Shown: one piece after another, positions 14,701 through 29,700 of the stretch
Layout: the number at the start of each line of letters is the position of its first letter
Position numbering within the stretch: the stretch's first letter is position 1
Assembly (NCBI RefSeq): GCF_008831285.2
Contig: NC_045147.1
Span: 9,952,334-10,012,333 of the forward strand
Direction: 5' to 3'
DNA length: 60,000 bases
Origin: Nymphaea colorata
Lineage: Eukaryota; Streptophyta; Magnoliopsida; Nymphaeales; Nymphaeaceae
Made by a program: the position numbers and the translations under genes
The notes under the pieces: generated by a model
The model's database searches: none
The model's input: the letters and a program-made list of their open reading frames with translations, nothing else
Told to the model about the DNA's origin: nothing

Positions 14701-17700
14701 TGAAGAATTTTCAAGCTTCATGAGAATAATTATGTTTGGCTATTTAACTGATAGTCGTAGTACTAGTATCAACACAAACAATAATCCATGAAATGATTTT
14801 GTGATGTCTTGTCTTCCATTCTTCTCATTTTTTCTCATTTTCATTCACAACTTTTATCTTTTTTCTGTTCCATCTAGTTCATGAGCTTTTCCATCTATGG
14901 TTTTTGGTAGTGTTACACGTTCCCAGGTTTTTAACGGTGAGATTTTTCTAAGGTTTTTAATGACAAAGTTGTTTTATTCGAGAAAATCTCGGGGAAAACT
15001 CAGATTAAAATTAAAAAAAAAAGTATAAATGGAATAAATGAGAAACTAATAGGAAAACATGAGTACAACTATATAAAAGTGATAAAAGGAATGTTTTAAT
15101 GATAATAAAAATGGTGAAAACAATTTATTTTAAGTTTATATTTAAATCCAGGATAATTTCAATGCTAAAAAATAGAAAAATGAAAAAATCATGAAAATAT
15201 CGTGAAAAAAATGTGATAAATATTTTCCCCGATTTTTTCTTTTTTCTGATTGTTGACATTAATATCGTGATATTTTCAAAAATATCGCGATATTTGTGAC
15301 ACTGGACTTTTTTGTCAAGACTAGTTGTGGTTCACTTTTAGACCCACTAATAAGTCCCCACAAACCTTTACTTCTAATGAAATGTTTCATATTCCTTGCC
15401 CATTGAACATAATTAGATGAAGCAAACTTAGGGAGAGGAATGGAGATAGCTTTGTCATCCATGATATGTACCTTCTAATGTACTTGAGTTGTTTAACATT
15501 AATAAGAGAATGACCAACAAAATCAGCCACAAAAATCAGCAAGATAAGAGCTTGTGACAGCACCAAAACAGCCACAAAAATCAGCAAGATATTCACGAAA
15601 ACAGCCACCAAAAATCTGCAAAAAGACCACTTCTCTTTATGCAAAACAACAGCGAATAATTTCATCAAACAGTTAGTGTGATTCACAGCTACAAATAGGC
15701 AACAAGGACTGATTTTTCAAGCCTTGAAAATCCGCAAACGAAGAGCAAAACCACAACTCTGATACCATGTAAACAGGAATGAATTTAATGATTGAAATGA
15801 TTCAAGAGACTCACTCTTCAAGATACCAGTCACTTCAAGAACTCACACAAGGAGAAACTTCAAAGTAGAGGTGAAAAATTTCATTACTAAATCTCAAACA
15901 ATACTCAAAACCAGGCCTAAAAGCCCATACAAACCAAGGAACTACAGTCCCTTATTTATGGTACAAGAAAGGGAAAGAGAGAAAAGGAGATGGCTGTTGG
16001 GCCAGCTCCAATGGCTAGAAATCTAGTTGTTGGAAGCTGACCACAACAGCTAGTTCTCCTTCCCTTTTAATAAATACAAAAGGTAGTAAATAAAAGAAAC
16101 AGAAAAAAATACATAAAAGAAAAAGAAAAACACATAAGGAGCCTATGCACACATATATACAAAAATATATATACAACCATATATCAAACAACCAAGGGTA
16201 TACGACATATGAAAGTATATATAAGTATTTGTATGCATATGTACAATAAATCTAAGCTAAACCTTAAGTTCTAACAGTGGTTTGGTTGTTAATGAGACCT
16301 TCTAAGGATTTGTTTTGATTTTTCAACTCAGGTGTTCTTTAGAGGTTGTTGAATTCTTCTTATATAAGTAACAATATTTTTGAGTAGCTCAGTTTTACAG
16401 ATAATGTCATTTTGATTATTCAAAACGTCATTTTCATTGTTATCATCATGGAAAAAAACATCATCCATCATCCGTTCATAAAGAAAGTAATAATTACTAT
16501 CTTTCACATTTATCAAATCTCTTATCATTTTCAATAAATATTGTAGAAACGGTAAAAGAGAGAAGAACAACGTGGAAAACCCTCAACAAGAGGGAGAAAA
16601 AACCACGGGTGAGGAGATCGGTGCTCACTAGCCACCAGACACTCTCTCTCTTAAAACTTCATTAACCAGAAATTAGGGTTACAAGTCTTTAAGGCCCAAC
16701 CAGGACTACAAGCTAGATCGGGTCTGGACCCAGACCCGGTCCCATGACCCATCCTTACATGCTTCAACACTTCCCCTCAAGTTGGGCATACATATCTGTA
16801 GAAATATGCAATGGAAGAGAGAAACAAAGAAGAAACACACGATATACGTGGAAAACCTCAAGAAGAGGTGAAAAACCACGGAGAAGCTCTAACCTAGGGG
16901 CAAAACCGCAACCCTAGGAGAGAGAAAATCTATTCCACTTAATCAACTCAATTATAATAAGTGGAGATTATATAAGGGAGAGGTAGAGAGCTCCGCCTAG
17001 GGTACCGAGCCAGCCTCGGTACCCGCGCCCATGGGACCGGGTCCATATCCGGACCCGGTTCCCTATTACAAGATATTCTAACACTCCCCCTGAAGCTTGG
17101 CATACATGTCGAACATGCCAAGCTTGCTAACATTCTTCTTAAATTGAGATGTACATAAGGCTTTGGTTAAAACATCTGCAACTTGATCTTCAGACTTCAT
17201 ATACAGTAGGATCAATTCCTTTGAATCTATGCGTTCCCGTATGAAATGGCAATCTATCTCCACATGTTTGGTTCTGTCATGAAAGACTGGATTATTAGCT
17301 AGGTTAATAGCAGACTTGTTGTCACAATACATCTTCATCTTCTCTTCCATTTCAACCCCAATATCTGCTAGAAGAATCTTTAGCCATAACATTTCTGTAA
17401 CCCCCATAGCAACTGCCCTGTATTCAGCCTCAGCACTGGATCTAGAACATACTTCCTGCCTTTTACTCCTCCACACCACCAGGTTACCTCCCAGAAAGAT
17501 ACAGTACCCTGTGGTGGACCTCCTAGTATCTGTGCACCCTGCCCAATCGGCGTCAGAGTATCCTTCAATATTCAATTGGTCCTGCTGAGTGTACAGTAAT
17601 CTTTTCCCTAGATCATTCTTTAGGTACCCCAACACTCTCTCTGCACTCTTCCAGTGACAATCAGTAGGAGCATGCATAAACTGACTCAACACATTTACAG

Positions 17701-20700
17701 CATAGGTAATATCAGGGCGAGTAAGAATAAGATAAATAAGCTTACCAACCAGCCTCTGATATCTTCCTTTTCCTTCCTCATCCAAGATGTTACCAGTTTT
17801 GATACTTATCTTTGTACCTGACTCCATTGGGGTTAGAAAAGGCCTGCATCCCAGTTTACCTGTCTCCTTTAGAAGATCCAGAGTGTACTTCCTTTGGTTC
17901 ATAACAAGTCTTGTCTCTGATCGAGCAATCTCTATCCCCAGAAAGTACTTTAGTTTACCCAGATCTTTCAGATCAAATTCAGCAGCTAACCTCTCATTCA
18001 TCTTCTTTTTCTCTTCTTCATCGTCACCTGTGACAATCATATCATCAACATATACAAGAAGAAGACTCACCAAACCATTTCTCTGCTTAATGAATAGGGT
18101 GTGATCACCATTTCCCTGTTTGTATCCATTAGTCTTCATCACTATCCTCAGTCTTTCAAACCATGCTCAAGGAGATTGCTTTAGTCCATACAAGGCTTTC
18201 TTGAGATGACAACATTTTCCGCTTTGGGCATATCGAGAAGGCATGCTCATATAAACCTCTTCTTCTAAATGGCCGTTCAAGAATGCATTCTTGACATCAA
18301 GCTGGTTCATGCTCCACTTCTTTTGCACAGCAAGTGCTAAAATAACCCTCACGGTTTTCAGTTTAGCAACAGGGGCAAAAGTTTCAAGATAATCAATACC
18401 ATATTTTTGACTGAACCTCTTTGCAACAAGGCGAGCCTTATACCGTTCCACCGTACCATCAGGTTTGTACTTCACACTAAACACCCACTTAGAACCAACT
18501 AAATGAGTGCCTTTGGGAATATCAACTACTTCCCACGTGCTGTTCTTTGCCAAGGCATTCATCTTCTCTGTCATGGCCTGTAGCCATTTAGGATCCTCTC
18601 TGGCATCTTCCACAGACCTGGAAATCACAGACTTAGACAAGGATGTAATAAAGCATTTGTAATCCTTACTAAGTTTCGCATATGAAACAAATCTCTGAAT
18701 AGGATGAGAAGTACATGACCTGGTTCCCTTGCGCAAGGCTATGGGAAGCTCTTCATCTATTGGACTTGGGTCATCCGGGGAACTCACAGGATTGGGATTG
18801 GTTACATCAACATCTTCAACCACATCAGTCTTTTTTCTAGTGTACACCTGGCCGAACAGATGATCACGGGCTGTGGGCTGATCATCCACAGAGTTCCCTC
18901 CCACATGGCTGTCGCTATCACCTCTGACTGTCTCTGCCACACTGTGACTAACCTTGTACTCCAAAAAATCCATAAACTGAATCAGCTGATCTGAGGAATA
19001 CTCTTCCACACTGTTCCCTATACACTCCCCCTGAAGAGGATTCACAGGAAAATACGCCTCATGTTCATGAAAGGTAACATCCCGAGAGACATAAATCTTG
19101 GACGTAGTAGGGTCAAGACACTTATATCCCTTCTGAGTTGAAGAATACCCCAAGAAGACAGCTTTGACAGACCGAGGATCAAGTTTCTTAAGGGTTGGAC
19201 TATGGTCATGAACAAAGCAAGTACACCCAAACACCCGAGGAGTAAGAGGCCAAGGGTTCTGAGTAGGCCTGAGGACAAAGTAGGGAGAACGACCATTCAA
19301 CGCACGAGTAGGCATACGGTTAATTAGATGGGCACTAGTGAGAAGAGCATCACCCCAGGAGCGCTTAGGAACATGCCTATGGAACATAATGGCACGGGTG
19401 ACATCTAATAAATGGCGATTTTTACGTTCGGCCACGCCATTTTGAGGAGGTGTGTAACTACAGGATGTCTCATGAACAATACCCTTGCTCCTCAAGAAGT
19501 CATCTAAAGCTTGGGAGACATACTCTCAGGCATTATCAGTGCGGAAAGCTTGAACAGAGGTCTGAAATTGAGTCTCAACAAAAGCAACAAATTTTTTGAC
19601 AATGATGGGAACTTCACTACGTTCTTTCAACATGTACACGAACGTACAACGGGAGTAGTCATCAATAAGAGTCATAAAATAATGAAAACCACGACAAGTG
19701 GGTACTCCCGAAGGACCCCAAACATCAGAGTGAACTAAAGCAAACGAACGAGTAGTTTTATTGAAAGAAACAGGGTACGAAGCCCTGACATGTTTAGCCA
19801 ACTGACAAACTTCACATGTGAAAGACTCAATAGAAACAGAAGTAAAAAGCCTTGGAAACAACTTCTTGATCAACTGGAATGGGAAATGCCCAAGACGCTC
19901 GTGCCATCGCATAATGGTAGACCTGTCTTCCACGCCTGACAACTGTCCACTAATGGCTGAAATCAAGGCAGACGCAACTTGTACGGGCAGTCTATAGAGT
20001 CCATCAATAACCGAACCAATCCCAATCTTCTTCCCCGTCACCAAGTCCTGCAGGGAACAATGATCAGCAGAAAAGATTAGATTACAATTGAGTTCTCTGG
20101 TAATACTACTAACAGATAACAAGTTCATAGGGATATTGGGAACATGAAGAGCATTATGAAGATGATATTTATTCAACAAGGACAAACTCCCTTTTCCAGC
20201 CACAGAAATAGAAGACCCATCAGCCATAGACACGCGTTGTTGCCCTGAGGACAATTGGTATTCTTGAAACAGCTTAGGATCCCCTGTCATATGATGCGTA
20301 GCTCCACTGTCAACAATCCAATCACCAAGAGAGGGATTACCTTGATTGCTTGTGGCAACAAGAGCTTGAGCTAACTTAGCTCCCTCGGACGTGGACGTTT
20401 CCTCTTGCGTAGTAGATAGCCGGCTGATATAAGCTTGCAATTCCTTGATTTGATCGGAGGAAAGCTTTGATTTTTCAACAGTTGACGAACTACCCTGACT
20501 AGAGTCAGGCACAGAAGAACCCCGCCGACTAGAAGGAGGACGACCACGAACAAGTCTCTTCTCAGGATGAATATCCCAACAGAAATTCACAGAATGCCCC
20601 AACTTGTTACAATGACTACAACGTCGAACAGGACGTTGTCCAGTCCCTGAGGCACAACTAACAAACGCTGAGGGGGAACTCCCATGGCTGGAGTCAATAT

Positions 20701-23700
20701 GCATAACTTGGCGACGTTGTTCCTCAGATTCCACCCGAGCATACACCTCCTCAATCCCAGGGATCTCGTCACAATTTAGAATTTGGCTCCTAATGGATTC
20801 AAATTCATCACGTAAGCCTCCAAGGAAAATAAAGGTCCGGTCCATCCATTCTTTTTCCCAGTACAAGGCATGATCAGAACCACAATGCCAGTCATCATTC
20901 ACATTGTAATCAAGTTCCTCCCATTTAGTCTTGAGGGCGGCAAAATAAGATGCTACAGACAAGTCACCCTATGTAAGAGAGTAGATGTTACGTTTGATTT
21001 GATACGTACACAATACTCTCTTCTTACGGCCATACATCCGGGCAAGCACAGTCCACATGTCATATGCAGTCGACTTACGCAAGATCAGAGGCTGAATATC
21101 GGCGGAAACAAAACTAATGATCCAGACTTTAACTTGGCTATCTTCCAACGCCCAAGTCGCCCATCGCGGATCCGTTTTAGAAGGTGCAGGTTTCTCCCCA
21201 GTAATATAGGACAGGCGACCGCGGCTAGTTATCCCAATTTCTAAGGCAGCAGACCAAGAGAGGTAGTTGTCTTTGTTCAGCCGGATGGAGGTGACTTGAA
21301 CAGGCAAGTTCTCACTCTTGGTATTACTGCCCGTGTCAAAGGCAACATAAATCTTGGGAGTCATCTCTTCGGCCATCACAATCACCAGAGAGACGCAATA
21401 CCAAGAAGACGTCGCGAAGAATCACTGGCGGCGGCGGGAAATCGCTGGTGACGACGGCGACGCTAGAACGGACGACGACAACGGCGCCGCAAGGAGAAAC
21501 AACGGCGGGAAAAACGGCAGTGGCGGCGGAAAAGAAAACAGCGACGGCGACACTGGACGAAAAACGACGGCGGCAGCAGGAGACCAGCAGCAGCGAAAAC
21601 GACGGCGGCGGCAATAGAAACACCAGCAGCAGCGGAAACACACGATCACAGAACAAATCCCACACGCGCTGGCTCTGATACCATGTAGAAATATGCAATG
21701 GAAGAGAGAAACAGAGAGGAAACACACGATATACGTGGAAAACCTCAAGAAGATGTGAAAAACCAGGGAGAAGCTCTAACCTAGGGGCAAAACCGCAACC
21801 CTAGGAGAGAGAAAATCTATTCCACTTAATCAACTCAATTACAATAAGTGGAGATTATATAAGGGAGAGGTAGAGAGCCCCGCCTAGGGTACCGAGCCAG
21901 CCTCGGTACCCATGCCCATGGGACCGGGTCCATATCCGGACCCGGTTCCCTATTACAAGATATTCTAACAATATCAAACATGCCCAACTTGGATACATTT
22001 CTCTTAAAAGAGGTTGAAAATAGAGCTTTAGTTAGAACATCAGCGGTTTGGTCTTCAGATTTCATGTAAAGTCGGATTAACTCTTTAGCATCAATCCTCT
22101 CATGGATAAAGTGGCGATCAATCTCAACATGTTTTGTTCTGTCATGTAGTACATGATTATTGGCTAGGTTGATTGCTGACTTATTGTCACAGTACATCTT
22201 CATAGGCCCTCCAATTTATATCCCAATATCAGCTAGCAATATCTTCAGCCATAGTAACTCTGACACTCCCATAGCAATAGCTCTATATTCAGCCTCTGCA
22301 CTAGATCGAGAATACACATCTTGCCTCTTGCTCCTCCAGATAACAAGGTTTCCTCCCAAGTATACACAGTATCCTCAGGTAGACCTTCTAGTATCAGCAC
22401 AACCTGCCCAGTCAGCATCGGCTTCGATCTCAACAAGCTCTTGTTTCACATATAAGAGCCCCTTGTCAAGATTTCTCTTCAAGTAGCACAATATTCTGTC
22501 CACAGCCTTCAAGTGTGCATCAGTAGAGGCATGCATGAATTGACTCAGTACATTCACAGCAAAAGTGATATCTGGTCGATTGAGGGTAAGATAAATCAAC
22601 CTCCCAACAAGACGTTGATATTTCCCTTTGACTTCTTCACAGAGCAACTCCCCATCTCTAAGACTCAACTTGTGCCCAACATCAAGAGGAGTAGAAGCTG
22701 GTCTACACCCCAGCTTACCGGTCTCTTCCAATAGATCTAGTGTGTATTTCCGTTGATTTAACACAAGGCCGGTACTAGACCTAGCAACCTCAATACCAAG
22801 GAAATACCTCAGTTTACCAAGATCCTTGAGATCAAATTCGGCATCCAACAACACTTTTAGCTTTGTAATCTCATCCTCATCATCACCTGTAATAATCATG
22901 TCGTCCACATAAACAAGTAATAGATTGACTTTCCCTTCTTTCCTTTTCACAAACAGAGTGTGGTTTCCATTCCCTTGATTGTAGCCATAATGTTGCATTA
23001 TTCGTCTGAGTCGTTCAAACCATGCTCTGGGCGATTGCTTGAGGCCATATAAAGCCTTTTTTAGTTTGCAGCATTTTTCTGGTTCATATCCTGGGGGCAT
23101 ACGCATATACACCTCCTCTTCGAGATCGCCATTGAGAAATACATTCTTAACATCCAGTTGGTACATCCTCCACTCCTTCATCACAGCTAGGGAAATAACA
23201 ACTCTAACTATCTTCATTTTCGCAACTGGAGCAAAGGTCTCCAAGTAATCAATCTCATATTTCTGACTATACCCTTTGGCCACAAGACGAGCTTTATATC
23301 TCTCAACACTTCCATCTGGTTTGTATTTGATGGTGTAGACCCACTTGGATCCAACCAAGTGAGTTGTCTTAGGGATCTTTACAACTTCTCATGTCATGTT
23401 TTTTCTCAGGGCTTCCATTTCTTCTTGCATCGCATCAGCCCACTTGGAATCACCTTGAGCTTTAGCAACAGTCAATCACAGCCAAAGAAAGAGAAGATAC
23501 AAAACATTTGTAATTCTTGCTCAGTCTAGAATAAGACACTAAATTACTAATCGGGTGTTGAGTACATGACCTGGCACCTTTTCTCAGAGCAATGGGAAGA
23601 TCTTCATTTTCAGCTTCATCCTGAGTCTTCAAAGCATGACTTGGTTCATCCAGGGGAGGAATAACGTTGGGATTGGGATTGGAAGTAGACTTCGCACCAC

Positions 23701-26700
23701 CAGTCACTTCATCTGTACGAGCACCTCGTCTAGAGTAGACCTTTCCAAACAAGTGATGGCCTTCTCTCTCAGTCCTGGTGGAACACCCTTCCTCCCTCTC
23801 ATGTTGATCAACAACTATGAGAGGTTCTGAATACCCCTCCTCCCTCTCATGCTCACCAACAACTGTGAGAGGTTCTTCTCGTTTGTAATTCAAAAATCTA
23901 TAAATTGAACCTCTTGACTCTAAGAATACTCCTCCCTAGACACAGACTTCTCCCCCTGAAGAGGATTCTCACAGAAGTAAGAGGCATGTTCAAAAAAAGT
24001 AACATCCTTTGTAACATAAACTCGACCAGTGGTAGGATCAAGGCATCTGTACCCTTTCTGAGTAGGAGAATACCCAACAAAAACACCCTTAATGGACCGT
24101 GGATCAAGTTTCTTAACATGGGGACTGTGATCATGAATAAAACACACACAACCAAAGACTCGAGGGGGGAGGAGAAAAGGTTGACGACTTCCCGAAAGTA
24201 AAGAATGGGGAGTCTGTCCATTCAACACACGACTAGGCATGCGATTGATCAGATACGCACTAGTGAGAACAGCATCATCCCAATAGTGTTGGGAAGATTT
24301 CTTTGAAACAAGAGGGCCCTGGTGACATTAAGTAACTGGCAATTTTTCCTCTCAACCACCATGTTTTTTGGAGGGGTATAACTGCAGGACGTCTCATGAA
24401 CAATCCCCCTTTTTTGAAAGAAATTCTCAACAGATTGACACATAAACTCACGTGCATTATCAGATTGGAAAGTCTTAACAGTTCCACCATATTGAGTTTC
24501 CACCAGTACAATGAAGGTCTCTATGACATGAGACACCTCACTACGGTCTTTTAACAAGTATACAAAGGTGGTTCTGGAGAAGTAATCAATAAAGGTTATA
24601 AAATATTGAAAACCTTGACGGGTAAGAATTCCCGAAGGCCCCCACACACCAGAGTGAATCAAAGAAAATGTTTCATTAACACAACTAGTAGAAATAGGGT
24701 ACGAAGCCCTAACATGTTTGGCAAACTGACATACATCACAAGAAATCATAGATAAGTTCAATATGGAACACAAGTCGGGAAACAACTATTTTAAAATCCC
24801 AAAAGGTATGTGCCTAAGGCGTTCATGCCAATACAAAAAAGACTGAAGACAATCTTCTCTTCTCTTTTTTGTCCTGCTGATCGCTGTCATAAGAGCTGTG
24901 GCTACGCGAATGGGAAGTCGGTATAAGCCTTTAGACACCAAACCATTCCCAATCATCTTCCCTGTCACCAAGTCCTGCAAAACACAACGATTTGCAGAAA
25001 AAATGAGTTCACAATTCAACTCTTTAGTAAGTTTACTAACTGACAAGAGTTTTAAGGGAAGTTGAGGAACATGTAATGCTCTTTCCACTTGAAATTTGTT
25101 CAACAAGGACAAACTCCCTTCTCCTGCCACAGAGGTGGAGGAACCATCTGCAAGAGAGACACGTGCCTTTCCAGATGACAGCTTATACTCATGAAACAAC
25201 TTAGGGTTACCCGTCATATGGTGAGTAGCACCACTGTCAACAATCTATTTTCCCACACAAGAGTTACCTTTATCTCCTAAAGCAGCAAGAGATTGGTTAG
25301 CCTTCGTATCATCTGATGTCTCGACCTGATTGACATCAATCTGACTTAAATAAGCCCGAAGTTCACGAATCTATTCAGCAGATATAGAGGCCTTGCCTCC
25401 ACTAGATTTGGTATCCTCCGACATAGGCGTCTTCCCACTAGAAGATCTCCCCCTGTTACCCCTTTTTTCTGGATGAAGATCCCAACAGAAATCCACAGTA
25501 TGGTCAGTCTTCTTGCAGTGAGTGCATCTACGAAGAGGTTTGGGAGCACCTCCAGGACCATGACTAATAAATGTAGACCTCTCATTATAAGATATGTGAT
25601 CCCTCTTTCCCCTAGTGGTACTAGCCTTCTCTGTTCTTCATCCTCAACACGAGAATAAACATCTTTAATACTGAAGGATTCTTTAGAATTAAGAATCTGA
25701 TTCCTTATATTTTTGAATTCATCGTTTAGTCATGCTAAGAATAGGAATATCCTATTCTCCCACTCTTTGGCCACATAACGCATCTGGTCTTGAGGACAAT
25801 TCCAAGTATCATCTGAATGGTAGTCAAGATCTTTCCATTTGGATTTTAGTGCGGCATAGAAATCTGCGACCAAGAGATCACCTTGCCTTAGAGCATACAC
25901 ATCATTCATCAGTTGATGCACACAAACCTTCCTCTTCTTCTGGCCATACATTTGTTCTAAAATAATCCACATATCTCTCGCAGTCTTCTTACGAAGAATG
26001 AGAGATTGAATATCAAATGACACCGAATTTACAATCCAAGTTTTCACTTGGTTGTCCTCAAGAAACCAAGTATCCCAAGCCATACTATTTGCAACAGGTT
26101 CAACCTTACTCTCATTCACATATGCAATATGGCCTCGACCAGCTATACCCATGGTAATGGCGGCAGACCACTTAAGATAGTTTTCCTTAGTAAGACAAAT
26201 GGTAGTGACCTGAACAGGAACACTCTCAGTTCTATAAGCCCCGATTTCAGTTTGATCAGTGTTGACAGTTGAAGAGGAAGACGCTGCCATGATCACAAAC
26301 CAGTCGGCAGCAACAAAAAGAAGACACCGACGGCAGCACTCAACAGAGGGCACTAGCGGCAGCGAGGAATACCGGTAGAGGAGCAGCGAGAGCAGGACAG
26401 GCGATGAAGGCAGGACGACGATCAGCAATGAAGGCAGCGGCAGCAACAGAAAATAGGACGACAATCAGTGGCATGGAGCTACTGCAGGCATTGCCAAGGT
26501 CTGGCGATGAAGGCAGCGGGCATTCTGGCGGTGAAGGCAGCAGCACACGGCAGCAACAGAGAGCTCTGTGACAGATGAGCACCACCAGACGAAGGCAAAC
26601 AGCAAGAGAGCCTCGGGCGACAGCAAGGCACTGGTAGAGGCGACACCGTCAGCGAAGGAGAACGTCGAGCGTGAGCTGCGCTGCAGCCAGAAACCAACGG

Positions 26701-29700
26701 CAATAGCAAAAGCGACGGCAACAACAGGAGGCGGTGGGAACAGGCATGACAAAGGTTCCTTCAGCGATAGCAGCGAAGGAGCTCCTTGGTAGACTCCACC
26801 GAGTGTTGACGACGGCAGAGAAGGCGAGCGGCAGTCTCGGGCGATGCTCGCAGAAGGTGCACCGTCGGGCATAGCAAACTTCGTCGGGGTCCACCGGAAC
26901 TTCACGGGGACAAAAATCTTTCACCAAACAGAGTTGAGAATTCTTTGTCAAATCTGAACAGTGATCTCAGAAACTGTTCGGCTCTGATACCATGTAGAAA
27001 CAGTAAAAGCTAGAAGAACAACTGATGTAACGTGGAAAATCGTCAACAAGAGGGAGAAAAAACCACGGGTGAGGAGGTCGGTGCTCACTAGCCGCCAGAC
27101 ACTCTTTCTCTTAAAACTTCATTAACCAGAAATTAGGGTTACAAGTCTTTAAGTAAGGCCCAACAAGGACTACAAGCTGGATCGAGTCTGGACCCAGACC
27201 CAGTCCATGACCCATCCTTACATGCTTCAACAAATATAATACTTTTATACACGAGTCTTATCTTTACGAAACAATAACATTTTTAATTTTTTGGGTTTTA
27301 CAATACCAATTGTAGAGATACGAACAAGAAGAAGAGGAAGAGAAGCAATGATCACGATGTAACGTGGAAAACCCTCAACACGAGGGAGAAAAAACCACGA
27401 ATGAGGAGGAGTTGGTGCCCACTAGCAGCCAGACTCTCTCTCTCTTAAGATTATCATTAACTCTTAAGGATTAGGGTTACATGACTTAAGTAGAGCCCAA
27501 AACGGGCTACAAGGCGGGTCGGGTATGGATCCGGACCCGAAACCCACAATCTATCAACACTCCCCCTCAAGTTGGGCGTACATATCAAACATGCCCAACT
27601 TGGATACATTCCTCTCAAATGAAGCTGAAGGAAGAGCTTTCGTCAGAACATCAGCAGTTTGGTCTTCAGACTTCATGTAAGGTAAGATCAACTCTTTCGC
27701 ATCAATCCTTTCCCGAATGAAGTGACGATCAATTTCAACATGTTTTGTTCTGTCGTGAAGTACAGGATTGTTGGCTAAGTTGATTGCAGACTTGTTATCA
27801 CAATACATCTTCATAGGTCCTTCAATCTCTATTCCAATGTCAGTCAACAATATCTTCAACCATAATAACTCTGACACTCCCATAGCAACTGCCCTATATT
27901 CTGCCTCTGCACTGGATCTAGAGCAAACATCCTGTCTCTTGCTCCTCCATACAACAAGGTTTCCTCCCAAGTAGACACAGTACCCTGTAGTGGATCGTCT
28001 GGTATCACCACAACCTGCCCAATCCGCATCAGAATAGCCCTCGATTTCCACAGTCTCTTGTTTCACATACAGGAGTCCCTTACCAGGATTTTTCTTCAGG
28101 TAGCATAGCACTCTGTCCACAGCCTTCAGATGTGCATCGGTTGGCGCATGCATGAATTGGCTCAAAACATTCACCGCAAAGGTGATATCAGGTCTCGTGA
28201 GGGTAAGATAAATTAGCTTCCCAACCAAACGTTGATATCTTCCCTTGTCTTCTTCACAGAGAGGCTCTCCATCTCTGAGACTCAACTTGTGCCCAGTGTC
28301 AAAAGGGGTAGGAGTAGGTCTACATCCCAATTTACCAGTTTCTTCCAGCAAGTCTAATGTATATTTCCTTTGGTTTAGTACAAGACCAGTACTAGACCTA
28401 GCAACCTCCATACCAAGAAAATACCTTAGTTTTCCAAGATCTTTGAGGTCGAATTCTGTAGCCAGTAACCCTTTTAGCTTGATAATCTCCTCCTCATCAT
28501 CTCCAGTAACAATCATGTCATCTACGTAGACGAGCAGGAGAGTAACCTTGCTCTCCTTCTTCTTCACAAACAGAGTGTGATCTCCATTTCCTTGTTTGTA
28601 TCCATGACGTATCATCACTCTTCTCAGTCGTTCAAACCACGCTCTGGGCGATTGCTTAAGGCCATACAATGCCTTTTTCAGCTTACAACACATTTCTGGT
28701 TCTTCATATCCTGGAGGCATATGCATATATACTTCTTCTTCGAGGTCACCATTGAGGAATGCATTCTTAACATCCAGTTGATACATCTTCCACTCCTTCA
28801 TCACAGCTAGGGATATAACCACCCTCACAGTCTTCATTTTCGCAACAGGAGCAAAGGTTTCCAAGTAATCAATTCCATATTTCTGGCTAAACCCCTTGGC
28901 CACAAGTCGAGCTTTATATCTTTCAACACTCCCATCTGGTTTGTACTTGATGGTATACACCCATTTGGATCCAACTAGGTGAGCGGCTTCAGGAATCTTC
29001 ACCACTTCCCATGTCAAGTTTCTTCTTAGGGCATCTATTTCTTCTTTCATTGCATCGGCCCACTTGGAGTCACTTTGAGCTTCAGCGACAGTCCTGGGAA
29101 TCACAGCCAAAGAAAGAGTAGAAACAAAGCACTTGTAATCTTTCCCAAGTCTGGAATAAGAAACAAAATTACCAATGGGGTGTTGAGTACATGACCTGAC
29201 ACCCTTTCTCAGGGCAATGGGAAGATCGTCATTCTTCTTTTCAGCCTCATCATGGGTCTCCACGGTCTCCTCGGTAGGACTTGGTTCATCCAGGGAAGGA
29301 GTGGCATTGGGATTGGAAGTAGATCTAGCATCACAAGTCATCACCTCTGTCCGAGTACCTCGTCTAGAGTAGAACTGTCCAAACAACTGAGGGCCTTCCT
29401 TCTCAATGCTATTGTCACCCCTTTCCTCCTTCTCAGGCACATCAACAGTATTAAGTGATTCTGTTTTCTTGTAGTCCAAAAAATCTATAAACTGAAGTTC
29501 CTGTCTCTGAGAATACTCTTCCCTGCCCACAGACTGCTCCCCCTGAAGAGGATTCGCACCAAAGTAAGAGGCATGTTCCAAGAAGGTAACATCCCTCGTA
29601 ACATAAGCTCGACCAGTAATAGGATCAATACATTTGTATCCTTTTTGCGTAGGGGAGTATCCAACAAAGACACCTTTGATAGACCTAGGATCAAGTTTCT

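Larger units (their letters stand above)
14570..16276 (-). mobile_element. Copia F, 5'-end remnant
   Basis: Holds a 5' LTR, primer-binding site and the N-terminal part of gag on the minus strand ([20 protein letters not shown]), similar to element C. A MITE splits gag at 14909-15307; gag resemblance resumes to its left as far as roughly 14570, where it fades. Protease to RNase H and the 3' LTR are missing. It abuts element D at 16277. The left boundary is approximate. Confidence 0.75.
16797..21970 (-). mobile_element. Copia Y, full length, nested in X
   Basis: 287-bp LTRs at both ends, TSD ATATC (16792-16796, 21971-21975), perfect primer-binding site. All domains are present on the minus strand. 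It sits inside X, which itself sits inside D. Confidence 0.96.
16552..27232 (-). mobile_element. Copia X, full length, interrupted by Y
   Basis: LTRs at both ends, perfect TSD AATAT (16547-16551, 27233-27237), primer-binding site at 26981-26992. Y is inserted only 27 bp inside the left LTR, just beyond the polypurine tract. Removing Y and one ATATC copy rejoins the 3' end of pol exactly as in element Z. Confidence 0.95.

Noticed and set aside
21354-21748. Overlapping open frames on both strands in the GC-rich leader of copia Y
   Set aside because: Low-complexity GGC/GCG words keep all frames open. The region is the untranslated leader between the primer-binding site and gag.
26340-26951. Ser/Ala/Leu-rich open frames upstream of copia X gag
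   Set aside because: Same leader region as in Y and Z, open in several frames because of GCA/GGC repeats.
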